The notes below the pieces were generated by a model. The model saw only the letters and a program-made list of their open reading frames with translations, made no database searches and had not been told where the DNA came from. A stretch of 33,640 nt of DNA, from the NCBI GenBank assembly GCA_016342645.1, contig JAEINX010000039.1:1-33640 (forward strand). The letters are read 5' to 3'. Source of the stretch: Bacteroidales bacterium (GTDB taxonomy: Bacteria; Bacteroidota; Bacteroidia; Bacteroidales; JAEINX01). This document shows, piece after piece, positions 24,930 to 33,640 of the stretch (within the stretch, counting starts at the first letter, position 1; every line of letters starts with the position of its first letter). The position numbers and the translations under genes are program-made.

Positions 24930-25643
24930 TTAAAAGTTGGGTTTCAATGCGTATTTAATATAAAACTCGTCAATATTTTTAACTGCTTCTTCGGAAGTAT
25001 CAACGAGGGTAAAAATTTTCATATCCTCGGTACTAATATTTTTTTCTTTAACTAATTTTTCTTCAATCCAGTCAATTAGTCCTGTCCAGTAATCTTTTAC
25101 TACAAGAATAATTGGAAAGTGAACTAATTTGTGGGTTTGTATTAAAGTAATCGCTTCAAATAATTCGTCGAGAGTACCAAAGCCTCCGGGTAAAACTATA
25201 TAACCCTGGGAATATTTCATAAACATAACCTTACGAACAAAAAAATTGTCGAAATCAATAAGTTTATCTGGATCAATAAATGAATTTGCAACTTGTTCGT
25301 AAGGTAAATTAATATTTAACCCAACCGATTTCCCTCCCGAAAAATGAGCTCCCTTGTTTGCAGCTTCCATAATTCCGGGGCCTCCTCCTGTAATTATTCC
25401 AAATCCTTTCTTAATTAAAAGATAAGCAATTTCTTCTGCCATTTTATAATATTCACTTGTAGGTTTTGTTCGTGCCGATCCAAAAACCGAAACACAGGGG
25501 CCAATACGTGAAAGTTTTTCAAATCCTTCAACAAATTCTGCAATAACTTTAAAAATTTGCCATGAATCATAGGTCTTTATTTGATTCCAGTCTTTTTGAA
25601 CAAATGCCTTTCGTATTTTTTCTTCTTCTTCGAGTTTTTTCAT
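24930..25643 (-). CDS. LOG-family protein (TIGR00730), nucleotide phosphoribohydrolase-like
   Basis: The 237-residue protein has the Rossmann-type GGGPGIMEAANKGA (87-100) and PGGFGTLDE (152-160) that define the LOG/TIGR00730 family. In plants and some bacteria these enzymes release cytokinin bases from their 5'-monophosphates, and in other bacteria they act more broadly on nucleoside monophosphates. The N-terminal 45 residues are a charged helical extension, usual in the longer bacterial form. The gene is the first of a probable two-gene operon with the retropepsin-like gene. Substrate is not predictable from the sequence. Confidence 0.9.
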   Translation of the reverse strand: MKKLEEEEKIRKAFVQKDWNQIKTYDSWQIFKVIAEFVEGFEKLSRIGPCVSVFGSARTKPTSEYYKMAEEIAYLLIKKGFGIITGGGPGIMEAANKGAHFSGGKSVGLNINLPYEQVANSFIDPDKLIDFDNFFVRKVMFMKYSQGYIVLPGGFGTLDELFEAITLIQTHKLVHFPIILVVKDYWTGLIDWIEEKLVKEKNISTEDMKIFTLVDTSEEAVKNIDEFYIKYALKPNF

Positions 25644-25692
25644 AAAAAAAATTGCTATTTTGTTAATTAATCATAAAAAGATTAAAAAATGT

Positions 25693-26598
25693 TTAGATGT
25701 CGATTTTTAATAAATCGAGGTCTAAAAATTGCCATGAAATACCTTGATTTAATGTATCATGGTCTAAAACAAGAACTTTATCGGGTAATCCCCAAGTTGG
25801 AAATTGCTCATTATATGGAACATCTGAGGCAATTCCTGATCCTAAAAATACCATCCCGTTTTCAGTAATAAATTCATAAGATGTGGCATTTTGTCCAAAA
25901 TCTCCTGCAATAAAAATCACCTGAATCTCCTTTTTCATAACGTTTTCAAAAAGCGGAAATACTGACTCTTTGAAATTTTGGTCGGGTGAACATCTGAATA
26001 AGATTGATGAATTGACTGTGTTTGCATATTCTTCAACCATCATTTCATCATCAATGTTGGCCCACACAACATTATGAGTTAACACAATTAAGTGAGATGA
26101 TTTTTGTATTGTATCACAAACATCTTTAATTAATTCGAATTGAGCATTAATTTTGCCACAATCAACTCCTCCATAATTTAAATTAGTATTTAAAACAAGT
26201 AAAGTTATATTATTGAAAAATTGAGCGTGGAATGTTTCTTTTTCGGTAACATCAACAACCCAATCAATATTTCCATTTCTGACATCATGGTTTCCCAAAG
26301 TCCAATGTGTATTTGAATTGCCCAAATCAAAAATTCCATCAAGGTAAATTAATGTGCTAAAATCTTTCGTGGTTTCAGCGCAAATATCACCACCTAGCCA
26401 AATTTGTTGAAAGGGCGTAAAATTAAATGATTCCAATCTTTCATCTATTGTTGTATTACTTGCATAAGTATGCCCCATAAAAATATATGAATTTATTATA
26501 TTTTCGGGGATAGGAATTATTTCGTTAGGATCATCTTTAGTACATGAGGAAATCAGGAATACAATTAATATTAAAAAAAGAGATACTTTTTTATTCAT
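25693..26598 (-). CDS. Lipoprotein metallophosphoesterase
   Basis: The 301-residue protein begins with a lipoprotein signal (LFLILIVFLISSC, lipid-attached C19). A calcineurin-like fold follows, with WLGGDI, LGNHDVRNGN, LTHNVVW and FIAGDFGQ, which supply most of the two-metal ligands. The first motif (normally D-x-H) reads MGHTY, so one ligand is not standard. It should sit in the periplasm or on the outer-membrane surface and hydrolyse a phosphoester, but the substrate is unknown. A TACATTTG -7 element (- strand, 26610-26617) is only 12 bases before the ATG, giving a very short leader. It is divergent from the large surface protein. Confidence 0.82.
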   Translation of the reverse strand: MNKKVSLFLILIVFLISSCTKDDPNEIIPIPENIINSYIFMGHTYASNTTIDERLESFNFTPFQQIWLGGDICAETTKDFSTLIYLDGIFDLGNSNTHWTLGNHDVRNGNIDWVVDVTEKETFHAQFFNNITLLVLNTNLNYGGVDCGKINAQFELIKDVCDTIQKSSHLIVLTHNVVWANIDDEMMVEEYANTVNSSILFRCSPDQNFKESVFPLFENVMKKEIQVIFIAGDFGQNATSYEFITENGMVFLGSGIASDVPYNEQFPTWGLPDKVLVLDHDTLNQGISWQFLDLDLLKIDI

Positions 26599-26808
26599 GT
26601 TTTTTTTTACAAATGTAAAATAATTTTAAGAATATTTTGCGATAGAAAGCATTTTTACAAACAATTATTGAAAAAACGAACATTGTTTCCATCTATAAAG
26701 ATAGAGTATTTTTTATTTCAACAATAATTATTGAAACTCTGATTTAATATTAGTAATAAAAATCTTCAAGTTTTATTAAAAAGGCCGTCAGAAGTCAAAA
26801 AAAAATGA

Positions 26809-26816
26809 TACATTTG
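26809..26816 (+). promoter_or_regulatory. -7 element of the large surface-protein gene
   Basis: TACATTTG fits TAnnTTTG and ends 24 bases before the ATG at 26841. The 240-base divergent gap also has a near-palindrome TTTCAA-CAATAATTA-TTGAAA (about 26718-26738) that could be a regulatory site. No -33 TTTG at good spacing. Confidence 0.5.
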
Positions 26817-26840
26817 ACCATAAAAAGAAATTAATTTTTA

Positions 26841-29800
26841 ATGATAATTATCCAAAATATCACCCTTACTAAAAAAAACAGAATTTTTTTTGTTTTAGCC
26901 TTCATAATTTCACTTGCATTTCAGATTTCATCTTATGCGCAATTTACTGAAAGAGCACTTCCTGACTCTGATTTATGCCTAATAGGAGAATTAGATAAAT
27001 TTGTTGAAAATAAATGTATTACAGAAATTACTGAATTAAATAAAGATTACGTTATAAAAAGTCTTAATAATTTAAATTTAGGTGACCCGGGAGATATTTC
27101 AGGAATAGTTATCGACTCTGAAACGACTGATCCTATTGTTGGAGCATCAATTGTCGTTGATGGTACTGCGTTTTCCGCTACAAGCGGATCAAATGGTGAA
27201 TATTTAATTGAAGATATTCCAGCAGGTAATTATGACATTACAGCAACTGCTGATAATTATTATGCAGAGACAAAAACAAATCAGGAAGTTATTTCAGGTG
27301 AAAATACTAAAATTGATTTTTCATTAGTCAGAATTCCGGGAATAATTTTAGGAGCGATAATAGATTCTGTAACTTTGAATCCGATTGAAGGAGCAATTGT
27401 TACACTTGAAGGAACAACTTACACCGCAATAAGTGGTGAAGATGGTAGTTATTTGATTACCGATATTTATCCGGGAATTTATTCGGTGAGTGCTTCAGCT
27501 AATAATTATTATCCTCAAACAAAAACAAATCAGGAAGTTATTTCAGGTGAAACTACTAAAATAGATTTTTCTTTAATTAGAATTCCTGGAATAATTTCAG
27601 GAATTATCACTGATTCTGAAACTTTGAATCCAATTGAAGGAGCAATTGTTACACTTGAAGGCACAACTTATTCTGCAACAACAGCAGAAGATGGTTCTTA
27701 TTCAATTACCGATATTTATCCCGGAACTTTTGATGTTACTGCTACTGCCAACACTTATTATTCTGAAACAATAACAAATCAGGAAGTTATTTCAGATGAA
27801 ACTACTGTAATAGATTTTTCATTAGTTAGAATTCCGGGAATAATTTCCGGTACAATCACAGATTCTAAAACTTTGAATCTAATTGAAGGAGCAATTGTTA
27901 CACTTGAAGGCACAACTTATTTTGCAACAACAGCAGAAGATGGTACTTATTCAATTACTGATATTTATCCCGGAATTTATGAGGTTATTGCTACTGCTGA
28001 AAATTATTATCCTGAAGCAAAAACAGATCAGGAGGTAATTTCCGGAGAAACCGGCATAATTGATTTTGCTCTCGAACCTATGCCCGGTATTATTAGCGGT
28101 ACAGTTATCGATTCGGAATTTTTCTATCCCATTGAAGGTGCTATAATTACAATAGAGGGGACAACTTATTCTGCACAAAGTGGAGCTGATGGAACATATT
28201 TAATAGAAGATATTGTCCCGGGAATTTATGATTTAACTGCTACCTCTGAAAAGTATTACCCTAAAACAATTAGCGGCCGAGTAGTAGTATCAGAACAAAC
28301 AACAATTGTTAATTTTACACTTGACGAAATCCCGACAGGAAAATTATCAGGAATCGTAATTGACTCAGAGACGCTGAATCCTATCGAAAATGTTGAAATT
28401 ACAGTCGAAGGTACATTATATTCAGCTACTACTAATTCTAACGGTAATTATTTGATTGAAGATGTTGTTGTTGGTACTTACTCAATAATTGCCAATGCAA
28501 ATGGATATTATACTAAAATTGCACCTAATGAAGAAATAATAAATGATCAGACTACTATAGTTGATTTCAAGCTTTTTAAGATTCCATCTGGATCAATTGC
28601 GGGAATTATTACCGAATCCGGTACAGGGAATCCAATTGAAGGAGCTATGATTTCAGTTCTTGGTACTTCATATTCAACAATAAGTAATCAATTAGGAGAA
28701 TATTTAATTCAAGATGTTGGAATGGGCATTTACTCAGTTACAGCAAGTTCAAACGGATATTATTCCGATACAATTCATAGTCAAAGAGTTTTTGAGGGCC
28801 AGGCAACTATTGTTGATTTTACCTTGTTAAGAAAAAACCCTTTCGGATCAATTTCAGGAATAGTTATTGATTTAACAACTTTTAATCCCATAGAAGGAGC
28901 AATAATTACAATTGAACAAACATCACAAACAGCTATTTCAGGTGCAGATGGAAAGTACTTCATTGATGAAGTAGAAATTGGAAGTTATTTCATAACAGCA
29001 GATGCGAATGGATATTATCCTGATTCAAAAGCTAATCAGCAAGTCTTAGAAGGAGAAACAACAATAGTAAATTTTTTACTTGAAGAAGCTCCGCGAGGAA
29101 TTATTTCAGGGATTATTACTGACCTAAACACAGCTAATCCAATTCAGGGAGCTGAAATAAGTTGTGAAAAGAATGGACAAGTTGCTTATTTTACTATAAG
29201 CGATTATTATGGAATTTATTTAATTAATAATGTTGAAATAGGTATTTACAATATTACAGCCGATGCAATTGGATATTATTCTGAAACTAAACCCGATCAG
29301 GAGGTAATAGCTGACGAAACCACAATTGTTGACTTTTCGCTTTCGTTAATTCCAACCGGAACGATAAGTGGAACCGTATATGATTCAGAAATTTTATTGG
29401 AAATTGAAAATGCCGAAATTATAGTAGAAGGTACTGAATATTCAGCAATTACTAATTCGGAAGGAATATATACAATACCTGATGTTGAAATAGGAACTTA
29501 TGATGTTACAGCAATTGCTGCCGGATATATTTCTAAAACAGAAACTAATCAGGAAGTTATAGAGGGAGTACCAACAATAATAGATTTTTCACTAATACCT
29601 ATCCCAACAGGAATTATAGCCGGAATAGTGATTGATTCGGAGTCTTTGATGGGGATTGAGGGTGCTGAAATAACTGTTGTAGGTACGATTTATTCGGCAA
29701 TTAGTGGACCAAATGGAAATTATTCAATTCAAGATGTTGATATTGGAGAATATTCAGTGACTGCAATTGCAGATGGATATTTCCCTGATATAATACATAA

Positions 29801-31955
29801 CGAGAGAGTAATACAAAATCAGACAACTACAATTGATTTTTCACTTCTCCCAATTCCTACAACAGCTTCGATATCAGGAATTGTTACTGATTCAATAACA
29901 AAATTTCCGATTGAGGGAGTATTGGTTTCTGTTGAAGGTACTTTATATAGTGCTATAACAAATTTTGTCGGAGAGTATTCGATTTCGGACGTTTTGCCGG
30001 GAAATTATAATATTACAGCCACTGCAAACGGATATATATCAAAAACAATTTTGAATATTCCTGTCGTTGCAGGGGAAATAAGCATTGCCGATTTTGAACT
30101 TTCGCCAATTCCCGGTTCAATTAGCGGAACAGTTACCGATATCCTAAGCTCAGATCCAATAGAAGGAGCTATTATTATTGCTGTTGGTGAATATACTTAT
30201 CAAGGGATTTCTGGAGAAGATGGGCTCTATTTAATATCAAATATTATTCCCGGAAATTATAACCTAATAGCATCTGCAGATGGATATTTCCCTAAAAACG
30301 AAACCAATGTAGAAGTTAATTTTAATGAAATAACATTGGTCAATTTTGAATTAGTGCCAATTTCCGGTTCAATATCAGGTAAGGTAACTGATTATGAGTC
30401 TTTTCAATCAATTGAGGGCGCTGAAATTAAAGCTGTTGGAACTACATCCACATATTCCGCAACTTCAAACATTGATGGTTCATATTTATTAACTGATGTT
30501 GAACCGGGACTTTATGATGTTATGGCAAGTGCAATAGGCTATGCATCTGAGACAAAAGCAAATCAGGAGGTATTTATTGATAAAATGACTTTTATTGATT
30601 TCGCACTTTTTTCTGTTCCATTATTAATAGCTGATTTTACTTTTGATACGATTTGCGAAGGTGGCGAGACTAAATTCACCGATATTTCAAAAGAACATGG
30701 AATAAATATCAGCAAATGGAGCTGGGATTTTGGAGATGGAGACAGTCTGGAATATTTTCAATTTGAAGAAAATGTATTTCATAATTTTTTAAACAGTGGA
30801 AATTACCTGGTTTCTTTAATAATAATTTCTACTTATTCAACAGTTGAAGTAAGCGATACCATTAGAAAATATGTGAAAGTGAAACAAAAACCAATTGCCC
30901 GATTTATTAGCGATTCGGTTTGTAGAGGTAATCAAACAACATTCATTGATCAATCGTATAGTTTTTATGAGCCGATAATTTCTTGGAAATGGAATTTCGG
31001 AAATGGAAGTACATCAACTGTACAAGACCCGACTTATAAATATGCTTCCTCAGGAATATATGAGACTCAACTTATAGTAGAGTTAAGTAATTCATGTATT
31101 GATACGGTTTTAAATAATGTATTCGTGTATGCTTTACCTCATGCTTCTTTTACAAATATTATTCCCTGTGTCGATCAGGCAACTCATTTTGAGGATTTGA
31201 CAATCATAGATTCTGTTTCAATCACAAAATGGAAATGGAATTTTGGCGACACTTTATCATCATCAGATGTTTCGGAGGAACAAAATCCAAGTTATATGTA
31301 TGATCTCGTAGGTACTTACGAAGTTAGTCTTAATGTAACTGATTCCCTTGGTTGCATGGACAATGCAAAAAAAGAAATAACGGTTTATCCGATTCCTTTT
31401 AGTGATTTTTCAATTGAAACCAATTATCAGGAAATAAGTGGACAAGTGAAATTTAATAATGAATCAGCACTTGCCGAAGCATATTTTTGGGATTTCGGAA
31501 ATGGCGAAACCTCAACAGAATTCGATCCTGTTATCAAATATGTTGATGATTTTACTTATTTTATTAGCCTAATTGCATATAATGAGTATAATTGTACTGA
31601 TACCTCTTATCTTGATTATGAATTTTATATCAAAAAATTATTTGTTCCAAACGCTTTTGCTCCCGAAGATCAAAACCCTGAGGTTAGAGTTTTTAAACCT
31701 AAAGGCATCAATATTAAATCCTACTTAATAGAGATTTACGACTATAACGGCGTTTTATTATGGTATTCAACAGAGTTAGACTCCGAGGGAATGCCTGCAG
31801 AAGGTTGGGATGGTTTATATAAAGGTAAATTAATGCCACAGGGAATGTATTATTGGAGAATTACGGCTGTTTTCGATGATGAAACAAAATGGACAGGCTC
31901 TGATAATGGAGTTAATGAAACCGGAAATCATGGGACTTTTATGTTAATACGATGA
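26841..31955 (+). CDS. T9SS cargo protein with 14 CarboxypepD-regulatory-like repeats and PKD domains
   Basis: The 1704-residue protein starts with a signal peptide (about 15-34, ending SSYA). After a short linker come 14 repeats of about 84 residues (84-1260). Each reads roughly xISGxVxDSxTxxPIEGAxI, then DG.Y.I.DV..G.Y.VTA.A.GYY, then a NQEVI..ET..IDF.L linker. These are carboxypeptidase-regulatory-like (transthyretin-fold) domains. Four PKD domains follow (about 1263-1600, WxWDFGDG-type motifs). The end is a type B sorting domain (about 1601-1704, VPNAFAPEDQNPEVRVF to GTFMLIR) that sends the protein through the type IX secretion system to the cell surface. There is no enzymatic domain, so a structural, adhesive or gliding-related role is likely. 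Repeats 2-4 are near-identical in DNA. Confidence 0.93.
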   Translation: MIIIQNITLTKKNRIFFVLAFIISLAFQISSYAQFTERALPDSDLCLIGELDKFVENKCITEITELNKDYVIKSLNNLNLGDPGDISGIVIDSETTDPIVGASIVVDGTAFSATSGSNGEYLIEDIPAGNYDITATADNYYAETKTNQEVISGENTKIDFSLVRIPGIILGAIIDSVTLNPIEGAIVTLEGTTYTAISGEDGSYLITDIYPGIYSVSASANNYYPQTKTNQEVISGETTKIDFSLIRIPGIISGIITDSETLNPIEGAIVTLEGTTYSATTAEDGSYSITDIYPGTFDVTATANTYYSETITNQEVISDETTVIDFSLVRIPGIISGTITDSKTLNLIEGAIVTLEGTTYFATTAEDGTYSITDIYPGIYEVIATAENYYPEAKTDQEVISGETGIIDFALEPMPGIISGTVIDSEFFYPIEGAIITIEGTTYSAQSGADGTYLIEDIVPGIYDLTATSEKYYPKTISGRVVVSEQTTIVNFTLDEIPTGKLSGIVIDSETLNPIENVEITVEGTLYSATTNSNGNYLIEDVVVGTYSIIANANGYYTKIAPNEEIINDQTTIVDFKLFKIPSGSIAGIITESGTGNPIEGAMISVLGTSYSTISNQLGEYLIQDVGMGIYSVTASSNGYYSDTIHSQRVFEGQATIVDFTLLRKNPFGSISGIVIDLTTFNPIEGAIITIEQTSQTAISGADGKYFIDEVEIGSYFITADANGYYPDSKANQQVLEGETTIVNFLLEEAPRGIISGIITDLNTANPIQGAEISCEKNGQVAYFTISDYYGIYLINNVEIGIYNITADAIGYYSETKPDQEVIADETTIVDFSLSLIPTGTISGTVYDSEILLEIENAEIIVEGTEYSAITNSEGIYTIPDVEIGTYDVTAIAAGYISKTETNQEVIEGVPTIIDFSLIPIPTGIIAGIVIDSESLMGIEGAEITVVGTIYSAISGPNGNYSIQDVDIGEYSVTAIADGYFPDIIHNERVIQNQTTTIDFSLLPIPTTASISGIVTDSITKFPIEGVLVSVEGTLYSAITNFVGEYSISDVLPGNYNITATANGYISKTILNIPVVAGEISIADFELSPIPGSISGTVTDILSSDPIEGAIIIAVGEYTYQGISGEDGLYLISNIIPGNYNLIASADGYFPKNETNVEVNFNEITLVNFELVPISGSISGKVTDYESFQSIEGAEIKAVGTTSTYSATSNIDGSYLLTDVEPGLYDVMASAIGYASETKANQEVFIDKMTFIDFALFSVPLLIADFTFDTICEGGETKFTDISKEHGINISKWSWDFGDGDSLEYFQFEENVFHNFLNSGNYLVSLIIISTYSTVEVSDTIRKYVKVKQKPIARFISDSVCRGNQTTFIDQSYSFYEPIISWKWNFGNGSTSTVQDPTYKYASSGIYETQLIVELSNSCIDTVLNNVFVYALPHASFTNIIPCVDQATHFEDLTIIDSVSITKWKWNFGDTLSSSDVSEEQNPSYMYDLVGTYEVSLNVTDSLGCMDNAKKEITVYPIPFSDFSIETNYQEISGQVKFNNESALAEAYFWDFGNGETSTEFDPVIKYVDDFTYFISLIAYNEYNCTDTSYLDYEFYIKKLFVPNAFAPEDQNPEVRVFKPKGINIKSYLIEIYDYNGVLLWYSTELDSEGMPAEGWDGLYKGKLMPQGMYYWRITAVFDDETKWTGSDNGVNETGNHGTFMLIR
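27090..30620 (+). repeat. Tandem array of 14 units of about 252 bases inside the surface-protein gene
   Basis: The units follow without gaps and share the phase of the encoded 84-residue domains. Units 2-4 (about 27340-28080) are the most alike, with long identical runs such as AATTGAAGGAGCAATTGTTA, while units 9-14 are diverged and keep mainly the protein pattern. This gradient suggests recent expansion or gene conversion near the 5' end of an old array. Confidence 0.85.
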
Positions 31956-32129
31956 TTAGAAATTCATTACTGATAATTCCTTGTTCGATATTCATTATTA
32001 TAATAGGTAATTATATACATGAAACACACAGGAGAATGATTATGAAAACATTTCAATCCTATCAATCCTGTCAAAATTTAAGCAAATGAAAATACATATT
32101 AGATGTCCGAAATTTTAATCTTATAAATT

Positions 32130-33407
32130 ATGCCAATACTTCTTAAAAACGCAACATATATCAATCCTAAATCATTAGAATTTATTTCTTCTCATATCGG
32201 AGTGGAAGAGGGAACAAGCGGTAAAATTTCTTTTCATTCTGAAATTCCTGATAAAGATAAGCTTAAGAGTTACGAAATTATTGATTGTAAAGGAATGCTG
32301 GTAACTAAATCATTTGCTATTGCTCACCATCATGCTTATTCGGCATTGTCACGAGGTATGCCGCCACCCCAAAAAACACCCCATAACTTTCTTGAAATAT
32401 TAAAATATATTTGGTGGAATATTGATAAAAAACTTGATAAAGACATGATAAGGGCAAGTGCTTTAGTTACTGCTTTGGCATGTGCTAAAAATGGAGTTAC
32501 TTTTTCCACCGACCACCATGCTTCACCAAACTGCATTAACAACTCTCTTGAAATTATTGCTGAGGCTTTTGATGAAGTTGGTATTTCACATCTTTTATGT
32601 TACGAAATCTCCGATCGTGATGGTAAAAAAATTGCCGAAAAAGGATTAAACGAAACGAAATCATATCTTGAAAGTAATCAGGGATTAGTTGGGTTGCATG
32701 CTTCATTCACAGTTAATGACAGCACAATGAAAAAAGCGGCTGATCTGATGAATGAATTCAATTCGGGAATTCACATCCATGTAGCCGAGGATTTATCGGA
32801 TGAAACAGACTGCGAAAAAAAATATGGAAAACGGGTTATTGAAAGATTAAATGATTTCGGATTACTCAATTCATCAAAATCAATCCTTGCACATTGCATT
32901 CATTTAAATGATAATGAACGAAAAATTGTAGAGCTTTCAAAAGCTTATGTAGTTCAAAACACCGAAAGCAATCTGAACAACAAAGTAGGGTTTTTTAATT
33001 CGCACGGGCTTGGAAATAATATTATGATAGGAACCGACGGTATGCACAGCGATGTTTTAAGAAGTTCGAAAGCTGCATTTTTTGTCGGACAGGAATTTGA
33101 TAATATAACTTATCTTTCTGCTTATGAAAGGTTAAGAAAGGTACACAATTATTTAAAATTTAACAATTTCAAAGGTGATGAAGAAAATAATCTTGTTGTG
33201 ATTGATTACGACACACCAACTGAAATTAATTCGGATAATTTTCTCGGGCATTATATTTTCGGATTGGAATCGAAACAATTCCGGCATGTTATATCATCAG
33301 GAAAACTAATTGTTAAAAACTACAAAATTCAAACTGTAGATGAGAACGAAATACTTTCATTTTCACGAATTCAGGGAAACAGGCTCTTCAAAAGCCTCCT
33401 CTTATAA
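32130..33407 (+). CDS. SsnA-like amidohydrolase
   Basis: The 425-residue protein has the amidohydrolase fold, with an N-terminal beta domain (about 1-60). Then come HHHAYSALSRGM (H66 and H68 as the H-x-H metal pair), TDHHASPN, GLHASFTVND, HIHVAED, ILAHCIHL and GTDGMHSD. The SALSRGM after the HxH, and the length, resemble the putative aminohydrolase SsnA, whose natural substrate is not firmly known; related enzymes deaminate purines or pyrimidine-like rings. The protein is cytoplasmic. It stands alone, with 174 bases of gap before it, holding a 15-codon ATG frame behind AGGAGA (32042-32089) that may be chance. No selenium or purine genes are beside it. The stop is six bases from the truncated maturase frame. 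Confidence 0.75.
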   Translation: MPILLKNATYINPKSLEFISSHIGVEEGTSGKISFHSEIPDKDKLKSYEIIDCKGMLVTKSFAIAHHHAYSALSRGMPPPQKTPHNFLEILKYIWWNIDKKLDKDMIRASALVTALACAKNGVTFSTDHHASPNCINNSLEIIAEAFDEVGISHLLCYEISDRDGKKIAEKGLNETKSYLESNQGLVGLHASFTVNDSTMKKAADLMNEFNSGIHIHVAEDLSDETDCEKKYGKRVIERLNDFGLLNSSKSILAHCIHLNDNERKIVELSKAYVVQNTESNLNNKVGFFNSHGLGNNIMIGTDGMHSDVLRSSKAAFFVGQEFDNITYLSAYERLRKVHNYLKFNNFKGDEENNLVVIDYDTPTEINSDNFLGHYIFGLESKQFRHVISSGKLIVKNYKIQTVDENEILSFSRIQGNRLFKSLLL

Positions 33408-33413
33408 TAAAGA

Positions 33414-33640
33414 ATGTTGAAAAACTATTTTCCGGTATTATTGCTGATATTAATACAAGTAAAGCGAGGATTGATAAACTACTTTAAGTTTGCGAATATT
33501 AGTCAAAAGCTAACCGAATTAGACGGATGGTTAAGAAATCGCATACGATATTGCATCTGGCATGACTGGAAAAAGCCCGAACGAAAGCGTAAAAACTTAA
33601 TACGTTTAGGAGTTAAACCAAACATTGCTTATGCTTGGAG
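33414..33640 (+). pseudogene. ltrA: 5'-truncated group II intron reverse transcriptase/maturase, cut by the window edge
   Basis: From about 33459 one frame reads VKRGLINYFKFAN, LTELDGWLRNRIRYCIWHDW, and then KKPERKRKNLIRLGVKPNIA, running to the right edge. This is the maturase (X) domain of LtrA-type proteins, with the typical GWLRxRIRxxIW and RNLIRLGV motifs. The reverse transcriptase domains that should come before it (about 1 kb) are absent. The frame opens only at 33411, right after the amidohydrolase stop, and its first 15 codons do not look like the family. So this is a 5'-truncated copy. Domains V and VI may follow outside the window. The orientation is +, opposite to the intron remnant at 5750-5828. 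Confidence 0.85.

Noticed and set aside
26640..26760. Several AT-rich near-palindromes in the divergent gap before the surface-protein gene, as a CRISPR-like or attachment structure.
   Set aside because: There is no regular spacing or repeated unit. The short arms are expected in sequence this AT-rich.
32042..32089. 15-codon ATG frame behind an AGGAGA, as a possible leader peptide of the amidohydrolase gene.
   Set aside because: It contains ATCCTATCAATCCTGTC, which looks like a common intergenic repeat in this phylum, and no attenuator-like structure follows.
33392..33484. A second frame (PPLIIKNVEKLFSGIIADINTS..., - about 30 codons) across the end of the amidohydrolase gene that reads like protein and could mean a frameshifted extension.
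   Set aside because: The amidohydrolase already ends where its family normally ends, and the stretch is short. It also overlaps the maturase fragment.

Overview
The window is AT-rich and looks like a chromosomal segment of an uncultured member of the Bacteroidota. Three things support this. A 1704-residue secreted protein ends in a type B sorting domain of the type IX secretion system (T9SS). TAnnTTTG promoter elements of the Bacteroidota kind sit in front of many genes. Shine-Dalgarno sequences are mostly weak or absent.

Region 1 (about 1-5.85 kb) is accessory DNA and the most unusual part. It holds a restriction-modification operon, a GNAT/ATP-grasp fusion gene and a membrane-anchored zinc-peptidase gene broken by one in-frame stop. 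All are on the + strand. The first two are each followed within 10-16 bases by a foldable site of about 60-70 bases whose outer arms resemble integron attC core sites. A third half-site follows the peptidase gene 38-42 bases after its stop. The first two sites begin a near-identical repeat of about 375 bases (2006-2380 and 4496-4870). The half-site is joined to what reads as the 3' end (domains V and VI) of a group IIC intron on the opposite strand. I read this as a possible integron-like or sedentary cassette array with no recombinase in view.

Region 2 (6.1-8.9 kb) is a tandem pair of paralogous genes of unknown function, duplicated together with their promoter and 5' leader. Region 3 (8.9-15.6 kb, all - strand) carries a radical SAM/SPASM enzyme, a holin-superfamily membrane protein, a YtxH-like protein, two AI-2E-family transporters and a patatin/BamA-type outer-membrane phospholipase.

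Region 4 (15.7-22.6 kb) holds 3-methyladenine DNA glycosylase I, a sugar-kinase (AmgK-like) and RapZ-C fusion followed by a MurU-like nucleotidyltransferase, a toxin-antitoxin pair whose toxin has an in-frame stop, and an AddB-like iron-sulfur nuclease. The kinase and nucleotidyltransferase suggest MurNAc recycling to UDP-MurNAc. Region 5 (22.6-26.6 kb, - strand) has a GT-C-like membrane protein, a retropepsin-like protease, a LOG-family protein and a lipoprotein metallophosphoesterase. Region 6 (26.8-33.6 kb) has the large T9SS cargo protein with 14 carboxypeptidase-regulatory-like repeats and four PKD domains, an SsnA-like amidohydrolase, and at the right edge a 5'-truncated group II intron reverse transcriptase/maturase fragment.
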